A stretch of DNA of 64,000 bases from Pseudofabraea citricarpa. Its lineage: Eukaryota > Ascomycota > Leotiomycetes > Helotiales > Dermateaceae. Both the position numbers and the translations under genes were made by a program. This document shows, piece after piece, positions 13,110 through 26,199 of this stretch; the first letter of the stretch is position 1; the number at the start of each line of letters is the position of its first letter. The stretch is taken from contig JAPWGK010000008.1 of assembly GCA_029641185.1 (NCBI GenBank), positions 1,426,001-1,490,000 of the forward strand, given 5' to 3'. Below the pieces are notes generated by a model. It worked only from the letters and a program-made list of their open reading frames with translations, made no database searches and had not been told where the DNA came from.

Positions 13110-13640
13110 TAATAGTTACTAAACTAGCTAGACTTTTATAATATTATCAACTTACTAGAATCTTTAGGCCTTTAGTAACCGCTCGTTTCTTAATTATCTA
13201 GAATTTTATTAGTTATTTTAACTATTTATTCTCCTAATTAACTAGAATCGGTTAACTTTTAGTAACTATTTATTTTATTATTTATCTAGAACTTTGTTAG
13301 TTATTTTAATTACTTATTCTCCTAGCTAGTTAGAATTATTCGGCTTTTAATAAGCGCTTATTATACTAATTATATAAAATTTTATTAATCTTCTTAACTA
13401 TTTATTCTTTTAACTAGCTAGAGTTATTAAGCTTTTACTAACTATTTATTTACTTAACCGGCTAGAATCTTATTAGCTTTCTTAACTACTTATTCTCTTA
13501 ACTAACTAGAATTATTCGGCTTTTAGTAATCGCTTATTATACTAATTATCTAAAATTTTATTAGCCTTCTTAACTACTTATTCTCTTAACTAGCTAGAAT
13601 TTCCTTAGTAATTTTTAAAGGTTATTCTTTTAACTAATTA
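13110..13640. repeat. Tandem repeat, about 88-bp unit, five to six copies
   Basis: CTAGAATTTTATTAG-type starts recur at about 13,198, 13,285, 13,373, 13,462 and 13,550, spaced 87-89 bp. Each is followed by AACTACTTATTCTC, a cognate of the 13-bp minisatellite, and then GCTTTTAGTAA. The array looks like a higher-order repeat built partly from the 13-bp unit seen elsewhere in the window. Confidence 0.85.
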
Positions 13641-13739
13641 TATCCTAATAATAGGTAAGAATTTCTTTCTAATATTTATATACTATTAACTTACTATTAA
13701 TTATTATAATATTATTAAAGTTTCTTTAATAAGTATTAT

Positions 13740-16700
13740 TATTTTAACTACTTATTATTTTTAAACGTCTTCTTAATCTCCGCTTTTATCTTATTTATAT
13801 CTATAATTTTTTGCTTCGTTTTATTCTTTTTAGCTAAAAGTAACTAGTAGTAAGTTTTAATATTCTTATTATCTTAATAATAATATCTTATAAATATTTA
13901 TAATATTATTATTAGTTTAAAGTCCGGCTCTAATAATACTAAACTTATAGCTTTATTTAAAGTAATACTAACTTTAAAGGATAAAGTTATTATAATAATA
14001 TATTAAGGTTATATTATCGTTTTATTTTTCTTAGGCTTTAAGTAACCTTTAAACCGATTAATTTCCTTTGTATTTTTTACTAGCTTATTTATTTGATCTA
14101 ATAATACGATATTATACTCTAGAATCCCTAGCTTATAAACGAGATACTAGTTTTCTATTAATATAGATATTCTATATAATTAAGTTATTATACTTACTAG
14201 TTATATTATCTTAGTTATAATATAAAAGTATAAGGTAAAAATTAATTTTACTAGTTTCTTTTTTTTATCTTTAAAGTTTTAGAATTTCTTTATAAGTTTA
14301 CTAATCTCCTAAACTTTTACTAATAATTTAAAAATTACCTTATAATTAAAAAAATATAGATTTAACTTAGTATTTAGTTTTTATATCCCTTCTAACTTTT
14401 TACTAATTATTTCCTTTTACTCCTAGCTAGTTAAACGTAGATTAATATTATTATTATCTTTAAGATCGAGTAACTTAAGGAAATCCGAACTTATATGACC
14501 TTTATAATAATAATTACTATTATTTATAATAATAGGGATAAATCCTTCTAAAGTCTTATACTATAATATATATAAATTATATTATTTAGTATTTTATACT
14601 CTTAACCTTCTATTAGCTTCTTCTTTAATATATACTAAGCGGCTATTTTATTCTAGTCTATTATTATAAGTAACCTTATAATATTTATTAGGAGGTATAT
14701 TAATTACCTTCTTATTAGTAAGGAAATAAGAGTATCTTATAAACTAGATAATAAGAGTTTTTATAAGAGGGCGAAATTTATTAATAATTTTTATATAATT
14801 ATTATATTTTACTTACCTAGCTTTATATTTCTTATCCTAGTTAGTACTAAGCTTAGCTACTCCTTTATATATCTACTCTTATAATACTAGATATTACTAC
14901 TAGTCTAGATAAGACGTAACTTTAATATATTATATTATATTAGATAAACTAGTTATTATTAGTATACTACTTATACTAATTATAAATAGTATTAGTCTTT
15001 ATTATAGCTAATAAAAGCTACTTTTTATATTCTTTAGCTATTATATTATTTTCTTAATACGATTAAATACTTAGATTATTAATAAATTAGGATTTTTCTT
15101 AATATAAGTCTTATCTCTAATTATATATTAGATCTAGATCTTATAACTAAGCCTTAGCTATTACTATTATTTAATACTATTATTTCGCTTAGTTCTTTAT
15201 ATAATAATATTAAATTTTTCCTCGAATTTTTAAAGAATATACTTATTAAAAGAATAAAAAGTTATAATAATCAGATACTAGGAAGCCTTTCTAGTTAAAA
15301 TTATATTTAGAAATTCTAAATTATCTTAGTTATTATCTAAGAAATTAAATTAGTATTTGATATTTTTAATATTATTTATAGTTAAGATATAATCTTAGTA
15401 ATACTTATAAGTAATTATAAACCGAAGCTTAAACTTATTATTAAAAAAGTTACTATTATAGGTATTAATAATCTCTTAATATCAAGTAGATAAAATTATA
15501 TTAGGTAATAAAATAATAATTATATTACTCTTAATCTTAAATTTCTAAGTAAGATTACCTAGCTAATAAATATAATTTAGATTATACTTAATTCGTATCG
15601 TGTTATTATACGAATATAATTATAGCTAGTTATTTTAACTTAAACTAGCTTACTTTTAATTTTTATTTATATAATATTCGTTTAAAAAATCTTAAATATT
15701 TTACTAGATCTAGTTAATTAGATATTAGATATAAAATTCTAGAATTATAACTATTATTTTCCTAAGCCTTATATTAAGCCTAATAAGGAATACCTTCTAG
15801 TAATTATAACTTATAAGAAGTATTTAATATATTATATAAGCCTAAATAGGAAGTAATTTTCGTTTAATCCCCTTAATCGAGATATAATACTTAGTATATA
15901 AACGTATTTTATTATACCTAAAAAAGTTATATACTACTTTCTAAGACTTTAGTATTAGTCGCTTATAAGCTTTAGAATTTAGAGCTAAGATAATTCTAAG
16001 AAATATTATTAGCTTTTCCCTCTAATTAATATCTATAAATATATAAACTTATTACTCTTACTCTTAATTAATTAAGCCTAATATTTAGTTATATGATTAT
16101 TAAATGCTTTATTATCTTTCTTAGCTTCTTACTCTAGAGTATTAACTTAAATCGTACTTAGTTTATCTATTAAAAGACTAGGATTAAATTCCTTACTAGC
16201 TAGAGGCGTACCTTTATTATTATAATATTACTTATTAAGATCGATATTAATATTTATTAGGTTATTCTAATATCCTAGAACTTAGCCTTACTTTTTATTA
16301 TTATTATCTATATTTATTAGCTAAGCTAAACTTATTAGAGGTTTATTTAGCTTATCTTTTTTGCTATTTATATCTATTAGCTAGGCTAGAGCTACTAGAG
16401 GTTTATCTAGCTTATTATTTTTGCTATTTATATTTATAGGCTTAGATAAACGCTCTTAAGGTTTATCTAGCTTATTATTTATTATATCTTTATTTATAGG
16501 GTTAGCTAGATATTATTAAGGTTAATCTAGCTTATATATATTATTACCCCTACTAATTAGTTTAGCTTAGGTACTTGTATTTATTTATTAATTAGTACTA
16601 GAGACTAAATATAAATCGTTTAGTTTTAAAGTAATAAGTAAAGTCTTAGTCTAATATTATTATTATATATTAGTTACTCTAAAAAGTTTATTTTATTTTA

Positions 16701-16980
16701 GCTTTATACTTACTTTTATATATTTGGGATTTAATAATAATAGCTATAAAGATTTAGTTAATATATATTATACGAAGTCGACTATAATTATATCGTTTTT
16801 AATTATATTACCTAAATTTATATTAAAGTTATTCTTATCCTATTATATTTATTCTATTAGATACTTTAGATTAACCTTTATTTTTATACCTTTAGTAGAC
16901 TTATATATATTAATTAGTATTCTTAGTCGCGTATTATCTTTTATATAGTAATTACTTCTTATTAATAGCTTTAGTAACTA
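13740..16980 (-). pseudogene. Unidentified gene relic with 20-residue repeats
   Basis: One minus-strand frame (codon first bases at positions divisible by 3) can be followed from about 16,980 down to 15,420. Its stops there are TAA and TAG; a peptide-like reading continues, perhaps in another frame, to about 13,740. The N-terminal part includes NLGNIIKNDIIIVDF (about 16,780-16,830). It is followed by a hydrophilic repeat region with units like PINISNSKNNKLDKPLVALA's 20-residue pattern (exact 60-bp period, 16,321-16,560). Next is an acidic/polar part with FNPSLLIDKLSTI and EAKKDNKAFNNHITKY (about 16,080-16,190). Further down, FRPLIKTLII and NIPPNKYYKVTYNNRLEQN lie near 14,640-14,790. I do not recognise the family. 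A 74-codon ATG-initiated stretch on the plus strand at 16,724-16,948 is an antisense shadow of this gene. Confidence 0.5.
16321..16560 (-). repeat. Exact 60-bp tandem repeat encoding 20 residues, four units
   Basis: Units occupy 16,321-16,380, 16,381-16,440, 16,441-16,500 and 16,501-16,560 with no indel, and a weaker fifth may precede at 16,261. On the minus strand they share the core NNKLDKP or KDKLNKP. The exact multiple-of-three period and the hydrophilic reading on this strand support a former protein repeat in the surrounding minus-strand relic. Confidence 0.85.
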
Positions 16981-17079
16981 GAGATATAAGGTTATTTAGG
17001 TATTAGATTAAGGGTTATTATTAAGAGTATTTATTATATTTTAAAATATAAGCTTATCTCGAATAATAAGATATTTTAT

Positions 17080-17960
17080 TAGTATTCTAGGTTATAAAGA
17101 TAAGATAACCTAGCCTAGCTTATCTTATTATTAATTAAAAATAATTCTAAAGAATATCTTAATATAATTAAGAAATAACTCTTATAATAAATATTATCCT
17201 CTAAAGTAACTAATATTAAGATTATTATACTTTAGTCAAATAAGCACGTTTATTAGGATAAGTTCTTAATATATAAGGCTCGACTTAAGGTTATAGTCTA
17301 AGTTATACTAGTTAACAAAAATTAACTTTTATATAAGTTCTTATTATACGCCTACTTTTATAATAATATTTATATTAATAAGGCTTACTATTATATTTTA
17401 TAAATCTTATCTTATTATAAGCTTTATTAGTTTGCGAACTTAAACCTTAAAATATTTAGCTTATTATATAAAGTTATATTTTACTCTAAGGTTAATATAT
17501 ATTATATAACTAATACTTCTATTATTATATAAGTCTTATTATTAGTTATATATAATATAATATCAACTTACCTTAATTATCCTTAACCGAAGTTTAACAC
17601 GAGGTATTTATTTATAGCTTCTAGTTAAGGAAGCTACTATTATTAAAGTTACGATTACTCTTATACTAATTAGTCTAATTTATATAAGAACGCTTTAAAC
17701 CCCTACTCTTAAGTAGAAAACTTACTAATAAATAACTTACTTAATAAAAAAGAGGCTTTAAAATATAAATAAAATATAAAAAGTAGAATTAGATAAAAGC
17801 TACGTTTATTTCGATTAAAGCTTAAATAAGAATTAAGAGATATTATATATAAAAAAGAACCTAATAGTATAATACTTACGTAGTAAAAATATAAAGGTAA
17901 TAAAAATCTAAATATAAAAAAAATATTATAATAATTACTTATCTTAAGTATATACCTTAA
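17080..17960 (+). pseudogene. Unidentified gene relic
   Basis: Plus-strand reading gives a peptide-like stretch with only TAA/TAG stops. It includes SKVTNIKIIIL, KFLIYKARLKVIV and ILSYYKLYQFANLNLKIF (17,200-17,460), then YLFIASS near 17,610 and NALNPYSQVENLLINNLLNK near 17,690-17,750. No motif identifies a family. It lies between two oppositely oriented relics and ends close to the tail of the minus-strand paralogue that starts near 17.9 kb. The strand assignment is moderately supported and the function unknown. Confidence 0.35.
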
Positions 17961-19250
17961 ATAATCGTATAATCTTATTAAGATTATTAGTAATACGCTT
18001 TATTTAAGTAATTAACGCGTTAGCTTGATTAGTATATATCCTAGCCTTAATAGAAACTAAAACTAAAGTAAAAGTAAAAATAATAGCTACTTTCTTTTTC
18101 CTAATATAAATAAAATTAAAACGTGCTAAGTTCTTATTTATAAAATATAAGAACGTAAGATAAACCGCTTAATATTAATAGGGAAGAAATTTAGGGAAAA
18201 TAAGAATATTATTAATAATAAGAAGATACTATTTATTTTTACACGTATAAATAAGAAGGAATATCTTAATAATTTATATTATTAACTTATCTGTTAACCT
18301 AAACTAATTAGTAAAAGAATAATAAGCTTAAATTAATTCGGAGAAAGTATAATATAAACCTTTATTATTAATAAGAACCTAGTAAAAGTTAATACTAAAC
18401 AAAGTACGAAATAACCTAATAAAAGTAAGAAACTTACGCTTTTATATATATTAGAACTTTGTTTCTTCTTTTAGTAGGATATATAATAAGAACTAGTACC
18501 TGTCTTATTATATTATATTATTAGGAAAAAATATATTATTCTTAAATAAGTTAAATAAGTATTATATATAATAATAATAACTTTTAAGTTAGATATAAAA
18601 GAAACCTGTTTCTTAATAAGCGAATTACTAGGAATAAGAATTATATTATTATATTTTCGCTTTTAACTAAGAGAGAATATAATAATAAGTAAGTTAAGTA
18701 TAAAAGTAATTATTATTATACTAGTCGTATTATTATTTATAATTAACTTATTAGATAATATCTTATTATAAGAATTATTCGAATAATTTAAAGTAGAAGA
18801 ACGAAGACTTAATATATTATAAGAACTCTTTAAAAACTTAGTATTTTTGTAATTTGTATAAGAATCTAGATTTAGAATCAAGTATAATTTGTTAGGATTC
18901 GTTTATAGGGATAACTATTTTATAAACGTATTAGAAGTATTATATTTACTAGAAATATTATATAATAATATAATATTAGAAGTATTAAGCTAGAAATACT
19001 AGAAAGATAATTAATTTATATTAATATACGAATACGAAACTAGTAATAAAGCGAAGTAGGTTAGAGAACTTACTTAGCCTTTATTATTCTTAACTATAAT
19101 ATTAATAATATTAAAAACTTTATTAGAAGCTAAAAGGAAATTATTATATAGTCGTATTATAAGCTTTAATATATATGTAAATACTAAGTTATTATTAATA
19201 AACTAATAAAGAAAATATTCTTAAAGTAAAATAAACTTAAGTCTTATACC
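17940..19250 (-). pseudogene. Unidentified gene relic, paralogue 2 of an inverted pair
   Basis: Minus-strand reading gives KKQVSFISNLKVIIIIYNTY (18,540-18,610), then IQYNKTGTSSYYISYQKKKQ near 18,480. Further down are INKNLARFNFIYIRKKKVAI (about 18,080-18,150) and QIKRITNNLNKII near 17,970. These match in order the plus-strand relic at 12,240-12,920 (KKLVSFIIIIKAFIILYNTY, FQYNKDNLSSQYLIYQKKK, FTDKDITRSNFIRIKKKKEA, YIKRITNNLNKV). The 72-codon ATG-initiated stretch at 18,663-18,881 is an undisrupted fragment of it. Upstream (19.0-19.9 kb) the minus strand remains peptide-like, so the gene may be longer. The family is unknown. Two diverged copies explain why RIP recognised it. Confidence 0.5.
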
Positions 19251-19999
19251 CTAAAAAAGAAGATACTAAGAATAAGAATTAGTATAATTTAATATAATAA
19301 AAAGAACAAAAATAATTACCTATTTAGTATTTATACTAAAAGTAGATAATAAAATATTAAAAGCCTTAGAACTAATTCTTATAATAAAAGATAAATTAAC
19401 TTATACTAAAAGTAATAGTTTAGAAATAAAAGTAAGTAAAATATTAGTACTTTTTATTAAAATATCTAGAGACGTAAAAATATTAATATTAAGGAACAGA
19501 AAAAGATTAATAATAATATCCCTATTAGTAGGATAATCGATAATAATATTATCTAGAAGCTAAACCTTAAGAGTATTAAATATTAGGGTATCGACTCGTT
19601 TTATAAAAGTAATAAATTATATACCCTTAAATTAATATTAAATAAGTTTATACTTAGCTATAACTAACCTAAGAGCTAATACGAAAAAGAATAAATAACT
19701 TATAGACGTTATAAATAAGTTTAATATTATATAAACTATTAGATATATAACTAAGTACGTATAAATACTTAAGAGTAAGAGTGATATATAATAAGAGATA
19801 AAAATAAAACTTACAGATAATAATATAATATATATAAGTAATAGGATAATAACTACGTAACTATTAAGTAAGAAGTATTAAAGCTAAAGAATAAATAGGG
19901 TAAAGGTAGGATAATAATATAAAACGAAGCTATTATACGTAATAAAATAAGTTTAAGTTATAATTAGGATAAAGATAATTAAGAGAAATAATAATATTA

Positions 20000-21890
20000 G
20001 CTAAAATAATAATATTATACTACTACTAATATTTTAACCCGGATAAAATAATATATAAATAATAGATTAATTATACTAGATTAATAAACTAAAAGAAAGA
20101 TATATAAGTAATAAAATACTAAAAACGATTTAAGCTTAAGAATAAAAATTATAAGTTAATTAGCTATAAAGATATTATATTATAGGACTTAACTAAAGAA
20201 AAGGTATTATAACTTAACTAAAGTGAGAAAACCTAGCTAATATAAAGAAGTCGAGTAAGTTATATATAATTTCGTCTAAATTCGAAGGTAACTACTAGTA
20301 TAAAACGTAGTCTCCTTCTAATATAAACTAGTAATAACTAATAATATTATACTTTTAGTAGTATATAATATATTAGTTAAGTTACTTTTCCTAATATAAT
20401 ATAAACCTAAAGTTACCTAAATTATTAGGAAACTTCGTATTCTTATATTATTTACCTCTTACTTATTTATAACTTATATATAAATTATCTCGTTTAACCT
20501 AGTATTATTATAATAATATCTATTACTTTAGCTTATATACTAAAGTTATATGCGAATAAAGCTCTAGGTACGCCTTATTTTAACCTACTAACTAATAAGA
20601 TAAAATATAATAAAATAAATATAATATCTAATTATTAAAATATAAGAAACTAATAATTCGCCTTTTAAATTATATATAACCTTATATAAGCTAGTATTCT
20701 ATCTAATACCTAAATATAAAGTATATTATTAATATATGCTAAACGTATAATTCTAAGCCTTATAATAAGTATAAAACTATAAAATATTATTATTAATATA
20801 ATATTTTATAGAAGATAATATAAAATTAAGACTAAAGCTAAGATTCTTTCTTATAAATAATATAATATAAGTAAAGGAATAGTTTTTAAAGATAAAAAAT
20901 AATAATTTCTTAAGCTAAAATAAAAGTATTATAGCTAAAATATTAGGCTAAGAAGATTTAGAATTATTTATTCTAGTAATAACTAGCTTTAGATAATAAA
21001 CTTTCCTTTCTTACCTAAAAGCTACTTATAAGTTAGAATTAGCTAATAACCTAAATTTATAAAAGTATATTATTATAGAAAAGTAGGAGATAATTATTAC
21101 TAAGACCTATAACGTTCTCCTAATATATGCTAAAGTTTTATAGAAAGCTAAAATAAATAGCTAGCTCTAAAATATAATTAAAATATATCTTTCGTAAAGT
21201 ATCTACTTATAAAAAAAAACAAAAGCTACGAATACAAAAAAATCTAAGTATTATAAACCTAATAATAAAAACGAATTATTATATACTAATAACTACTTTA
21301 AACGAAAACTATAAAACTTTATCTAATATATAAAATATAAGACTCTAAAAACAAGTATTATCTAATTATTAAGCTTAATATATATATAATAGACAGAGAT
21401 ATTACTAGTATACTAGTTTATACTTCTTTCTAACTCTTATTATATTAGAGACTAGACTATAAAAATCGCGATCTATATAATTATCTATAATAAGTACTAG
21501 GATTTAGATAAAGCGAACTTAAGAATAAGCTACCTAAGTTAAAAGAAATTCCTAAGAATTATTAAAGTTTTATTATATCTATTTAATAATAAGACGAACT
21601 AAATTATATAGAATAAAAAATTTATTCTAAACAAGAAAAACTTTTAATAGGTCTTAGGCGTCTAAAATATAATACTTAGATAAAAGCTAAGCTCTAACCT
21701 TATTTAACTAAAACTAAAATAAAAAAATATATATTAATATTAAATATAATAAATACTTGAAAATATAATATAAGAATATAAGATAAAATTTAAAGTATAA
21801 CTAAAATATATAATTTAAACGGCTATCTAAAATAAACCCTTTAAATAATTAGACTAAATAAGTAATTAAAAAAGTCGGCTATAATTAGAT
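20000..21890 (+). pseudogene. Weak unidentified plus-strand coding relic
   Basis: Plus-strand segments read as peptide-like, for example KEIPKNYQSFIISI near 21,550 and KKYILILNIINT near 21,730, again with TAA/TAG stops only. I could not keep one frame for the full length and recognise no domain. This may be another member of the unidentified relics to the left or chance openness in very AT-rich DNA. Confidence 0.25.
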
Positions 21891-22190
21891 ACCTAGGTAA
21901 AATACCTAGTTTAAAAGATAAGCTAAAATACGTAGTTTAAATAACTAGTTAATATAGCTAATAGCAACTAGCTACTAAATTAAACTACTAAAATAAGAAG
22001 TTAGAACAAGTAATATAAATAATAAGTTAGAATAACTTATTAAGATAATTAGTTAAAATAATTATATATATAATTCGAATAATAATATATAATAAGATAC
22101 TAAAATAAATAGCTAAAATAAATTATTAAAATAACTAAATAAGATAAGTAACTAAAATACTAAGATTAAATAACTTATTAGAAAGGCTAC
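21890..22190. repeat. 13-bp minisatellite, inverted locus
   Basis: Units such as AACTAAAATACTAAG and GTTAAAATAATTA are reverse-complement forms of the TAGYTATYTTAAY unit seen at 1.2-1.9 and 36.5-37.2 kb. The array is degenerate, so unit boundaries are approximate. Confidence 0.6.
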
Positions 22191-22308
22191 TTAAAATAAT
22201 AATAAAGAAATTTATATTTATTATAACTAAGAATAAAATAAATTAATTACGCTAAAAATTTAATTTATATTAAATATATTATAATTATTATTCTATTATA
22301 AAGGTCGA

Positions 22309-22720
22309 GTAATTAGTAAAACCCTTATAAATATATCCTCTAAAACTTATTAATATATTACGTAAAAATACTTACCTTTATCTTAATACTAAAATACTCT
22401 TAGTATTTATTATATTATAACTCTCGTTTTATTATTATATCTAAGTAACTAGTATAACTCTTATTAAATAGTCTATTATAATATATTATTCTAATACCTT
22501 AAAATAATAACCTCTTATATTATATAAAAATACTTCGTATATTTAATATAATATAACTCTTATCTTACTAGTATAACTAAGTAATTAGTAAAACTCTTAT
22601 AAGTTAAACCCCTTAATATATTATAATTACGCGTATAAACACTTACTTTTTTTTTAGGTCTTATATCTCCTTAGAGATAATTAACCTAACCCTTAGTAAT
22701 AATATTAAAGATAATCCTAG
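22309..22720. repeat. Tandem repeat, 136-bp unit, about three copies
   Basis: GTAATTAGTAAAACCCTTAT or its variants begin at 22,309, 22,445 and 22,581, exactly 136 bp apart. Each is followed by an AT-rich spacer and an AAAATACTT- or AACACTTAC-type segment. 22,720-24,390 holds no gene or array that I can support. Confidence 0.75.
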
Positions 22721-24425
22721 GACTTATAATAAGAATTCCTAAGATCTTTTTATATCTTAAGACGAAACCTTAATATAATATTAGTCGCGTATAATATTAA
22801 TTAATAGCTAATTAATCTTATAATACTTCCTCTAAGCCTAGTATTATAAACCCTTATCCTTTTACTTATATATAGATTAAACCTTCCTAGAATAGATTAG
22901 AAGCTAACTTTATCTATAAGACTAATCTAGAAACGTTCGTTTATAGTAATTCTACTTAATATAAGGTAAGCTATAAAAAAGTAAAATATAAGAGATAAAA
23001 TAATAATATAATAGCTATAAAATATCTAATTAACCTTAAATATATATATTAGTATAAAGCTCTATTATATAACGTAATAATTTAGCTAATAATACGCTTA
23101 GTCTAAGGAATTTCTTAAATATAAAGTTATATATAAATTTATCCCTATTATTATATTATAAAAATTATAATAAGTGGTAAAAAGTAATCTTTTAACCTCT
23201 TAGGCTAAGGTTATTTTATTATATAATAAGGTAAGACTAGGTAATTATAGCGTTCTTCGTATCTTAATATATTATCTATTATATATATAAGCTACTAACT
23301 TTCTTATCTAGGAATAATAACCTCTTATATTTCTTATAAAATTAATTCTTATTACTTAATAAGTTCTTATTATTAGATAACTTATATATTAGAGAAATTA
23401 CTTATAATTACCTCTCTTACCTCTAATACGCTTATAATTACCTCTAATATAAAACTAGACTTAATCCTCTTAGCTTATAATAATCTGATAAAATTTATCT
23501 TTAACTTAACTAGAATAATAATATTCTTTTATTATATAATATACTAGTCTAGAAGAAGAATAATATAACAAGTACCTAAATTATTTCTTTAAGTTATACG
23601 AATATAAAAAAATAATTATAATACTAATTAAGTATATAACTAATAATAGTTTAATATTAGGAGATAAGCTACGTAAGCGAGCGTCTTTAAGACTCGAATC
23701 TTAGTTAATATATATCTTATATCTAGGATATAAGAGTTTATTAGTATAAGAAATATATAATCGTACTCTAAATAAAAGTTTATTAGAATAACTCTAGATC
23801 TATAAGACTTTATAACTAATTAAATATATTTTAAACGTATAAAAGTAGCTAAAAGAATATATATACTTAGAAAATAGTAAGTTATTATTAAGTATATATA
23901 TTAAACATACGTTTATCTAGTAATAGATTATAATATACCTTAGTATAAGAGATACCTATTAGTATTAAGTAAATTAACTTAGGATTTAGAGTAATCTAAT
24001 TATAACTCGGCTCTAAATACGTATTATCTATTATATTACTTAGTATAATATATCCTTAATTTTATCGTCTAATCTATAATATATAAAGAAATAATACTTT
24101 ATATTTTTCCTATTATTTAGCTAATATTCCTAAGGATTTAAAAAAATTAAGTCTATAATATATTATAAATATCTCTAGATTAAAAGAATACCTAATATTT
24201 GATTTTTATAATATTATAATAATAACTTACCTTCTATTTTATAATAAGATTCCTAGGTAATTATTCGACTTATCTTTTATTACCCCTAGTAACTTCCTCT
24301 TTTATATAATTATAAGCTACTATTAGTATTTTATAAAAATTAAGAGAGAGATCAAAGCTATTTCCTTAGAATATAATTATTACTAAAGCGTTTATACCCT
24401 AGTAAAACTAGAACCTTAATATTAG

Positions 24426-24592
24426 GTTAATATTAGGGGTTAGTTAGTTACTACTTAGGAACGTTATAATATTAGTAATCTAGGTAAAGTTCGAATAAGT
24501 ACTATTACGTTAATATTAGGGATAATTAATAGCTACTAAGAAACGCCTTACTATTAGTAATCTAGGTAAAGTTCGAATAAGTATTATTACTA
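24426..24592. repeat. Tandem duplication, about 83-bp unit, two copies
   Basis: GTTAATATTAGGG starts at 24,426 and 24,509. The unit end TAGGTAAAGTTCGAATAAGT is present at 24,481 and 24,563. The two copies are very similar, with C/T and G/A differences. The stretch to 25,015 has no recognisable gene. Confidence 0.9.
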
Positions 24593-26199
24593 ATAATTAA
24601 GTATATTCTACGTCTACTTGGTTTTTATATACTTAGTAATATAAGTATAAATGTAAAACCCTATTATTATAAAATTAGACGAGAAGAATAATAATATTTT
24701 ATCTAAAGCTATAATTAAAGAAGTTAAGTAAAAAGCTATAAAATAGTTATTATAATAAATAGGGAAAGAAGTTTAAAGAAGTAATATTATATATAACTTA
24801 TTCGAATTATACCTAAGGTATAATCTTATTTATCTTTTCTTATAATATTATATAGCTTAAGAAATAAACTCGAGCTTTTACTTAGTATAAGTAAGACTTA
24901 AGATATTACTTCGCTTATTAATATTACGTTTATTACCTTAAATATTAGCTTTTCTCGAATATTATTATTTTATTTAAAAGAAATATCCTATTTATATTAT
25001 AATATAAAAAAATACTTAGTACTTACTCTTCCTCTTATTTCTTCTAAAAGCCTTCTTTTATTATAAGAGTATTACTTACTATAAAAACTTTATTCTTTAA
25101 AGAACTATAGTTTATTTATTAGCGTTTAATAATTTATTCTAGTAAAGTAGTTAAGTTATAAAAAAGTAAACTATAAAATCGATTAAGCTAGTTATAATAA
25201 TATATATATTAGGAAAGCTAGTATTATATTTTTGCTACCTAATATAATACGAGTAATATAATAATATACGTAAATACGATACTTAGCAAGACCTTATAAA
25301 TAATTATAATTGTAATTAAGATTTATATATTAAATATATCTTCGTTTTTAGGAGGTATATCTAAATTAGGTTATAATAACTATAAGTAAAATATATATTT
25401 TTGTTTCTTTTATATTAGTAAACTATAAAAAAGAATAAACTAAAATTTAGAATACTTCTAAAAATACTACTAAAATACTATTAGTTTAATATAATAATAT
25501 TTATATAATAGATAACTTATATAATATAAGGCTAACTTTATAGTTAGATTATATATAAAGATAAGAAACTTCTAATAAAAAGTATAAATAAACTTTAGCC
25601 TTAATTATAACTTTACTTTAAATAAATTCTTATAAATTAGTTTATTTATTATTACTTACTACTATCTACGTAGAATCTTCCTAGAAGTAAGAGGCCTTTA
25701 TATAATTATACTACTTATTATCTTTAAAGCTTTTTACTCTTAAATCTAGGTCTAGATTTTATATTATAAGAATAATTATATCTAGAAACGAGCTACTAAT
25801 AAATACTAGTAATAAGTATATTTTTATAGTAAGTATCTTTATACTTATCTATAGTTATATCTTTTTCTAGTAAAGGTATATTATTATATTATTAGACAAG
25901 TATACTTAGCTTTAAGTAATTACTTAAATATATAACCTAAATTTATAATAAATAGAATCTACTACTTATATATAAGATACTTTATATACTTTATATAAAA
26001 GGGGGTAGGATTTATAAGCTTATACCTAAAGAACTTCGAACTTCTTATTTATTAGATTATAATTAGAAATAATATAATAATTAGCGTATAAGCTATTACT
26101 AATCTATTATACGCGCTAACGTCTTACCTATTAATAAGCGACTTATATATAGCGCTTACTAACTATAAATATAATACTTAAGACTTTTAAGTAAAACTT

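Noticed and set aside
16724..16948. ATG-initiated ORF of 74 codons on the plus strand
   Set aside because: It lies opposite the minus-strand relic with 20-residue repeats, whose frame reads through the same region; its hydrophobic content is what an antisense reading of Asn/Lys-rich coding DNA gives.
18663..18881. ATG-initiated ORF of 72 codons on the minus strand
   Set aside because: Not an independent small gene: the paralogue-2 reading continues past its stop with recognisable similarity to the 12.2-12.9 kb relic.
13740..19250. Starship giant element with tyrosine-recombinase captain
   Set aside because: The inverted unknown genes made this tempting, but I could not find the recombinase's conserved Arg...Tyr pattern or any recognised cargo family; nothing specific supports it.
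25950..25985. Palindrome AGTAGATTCTACTT-like sequence as a functional hairpin or att site
   Set aside because: It occurs in both element copies (also near 31,820) but is short, imperfect and of a kind common in this composition; no flanking evidence of a site.
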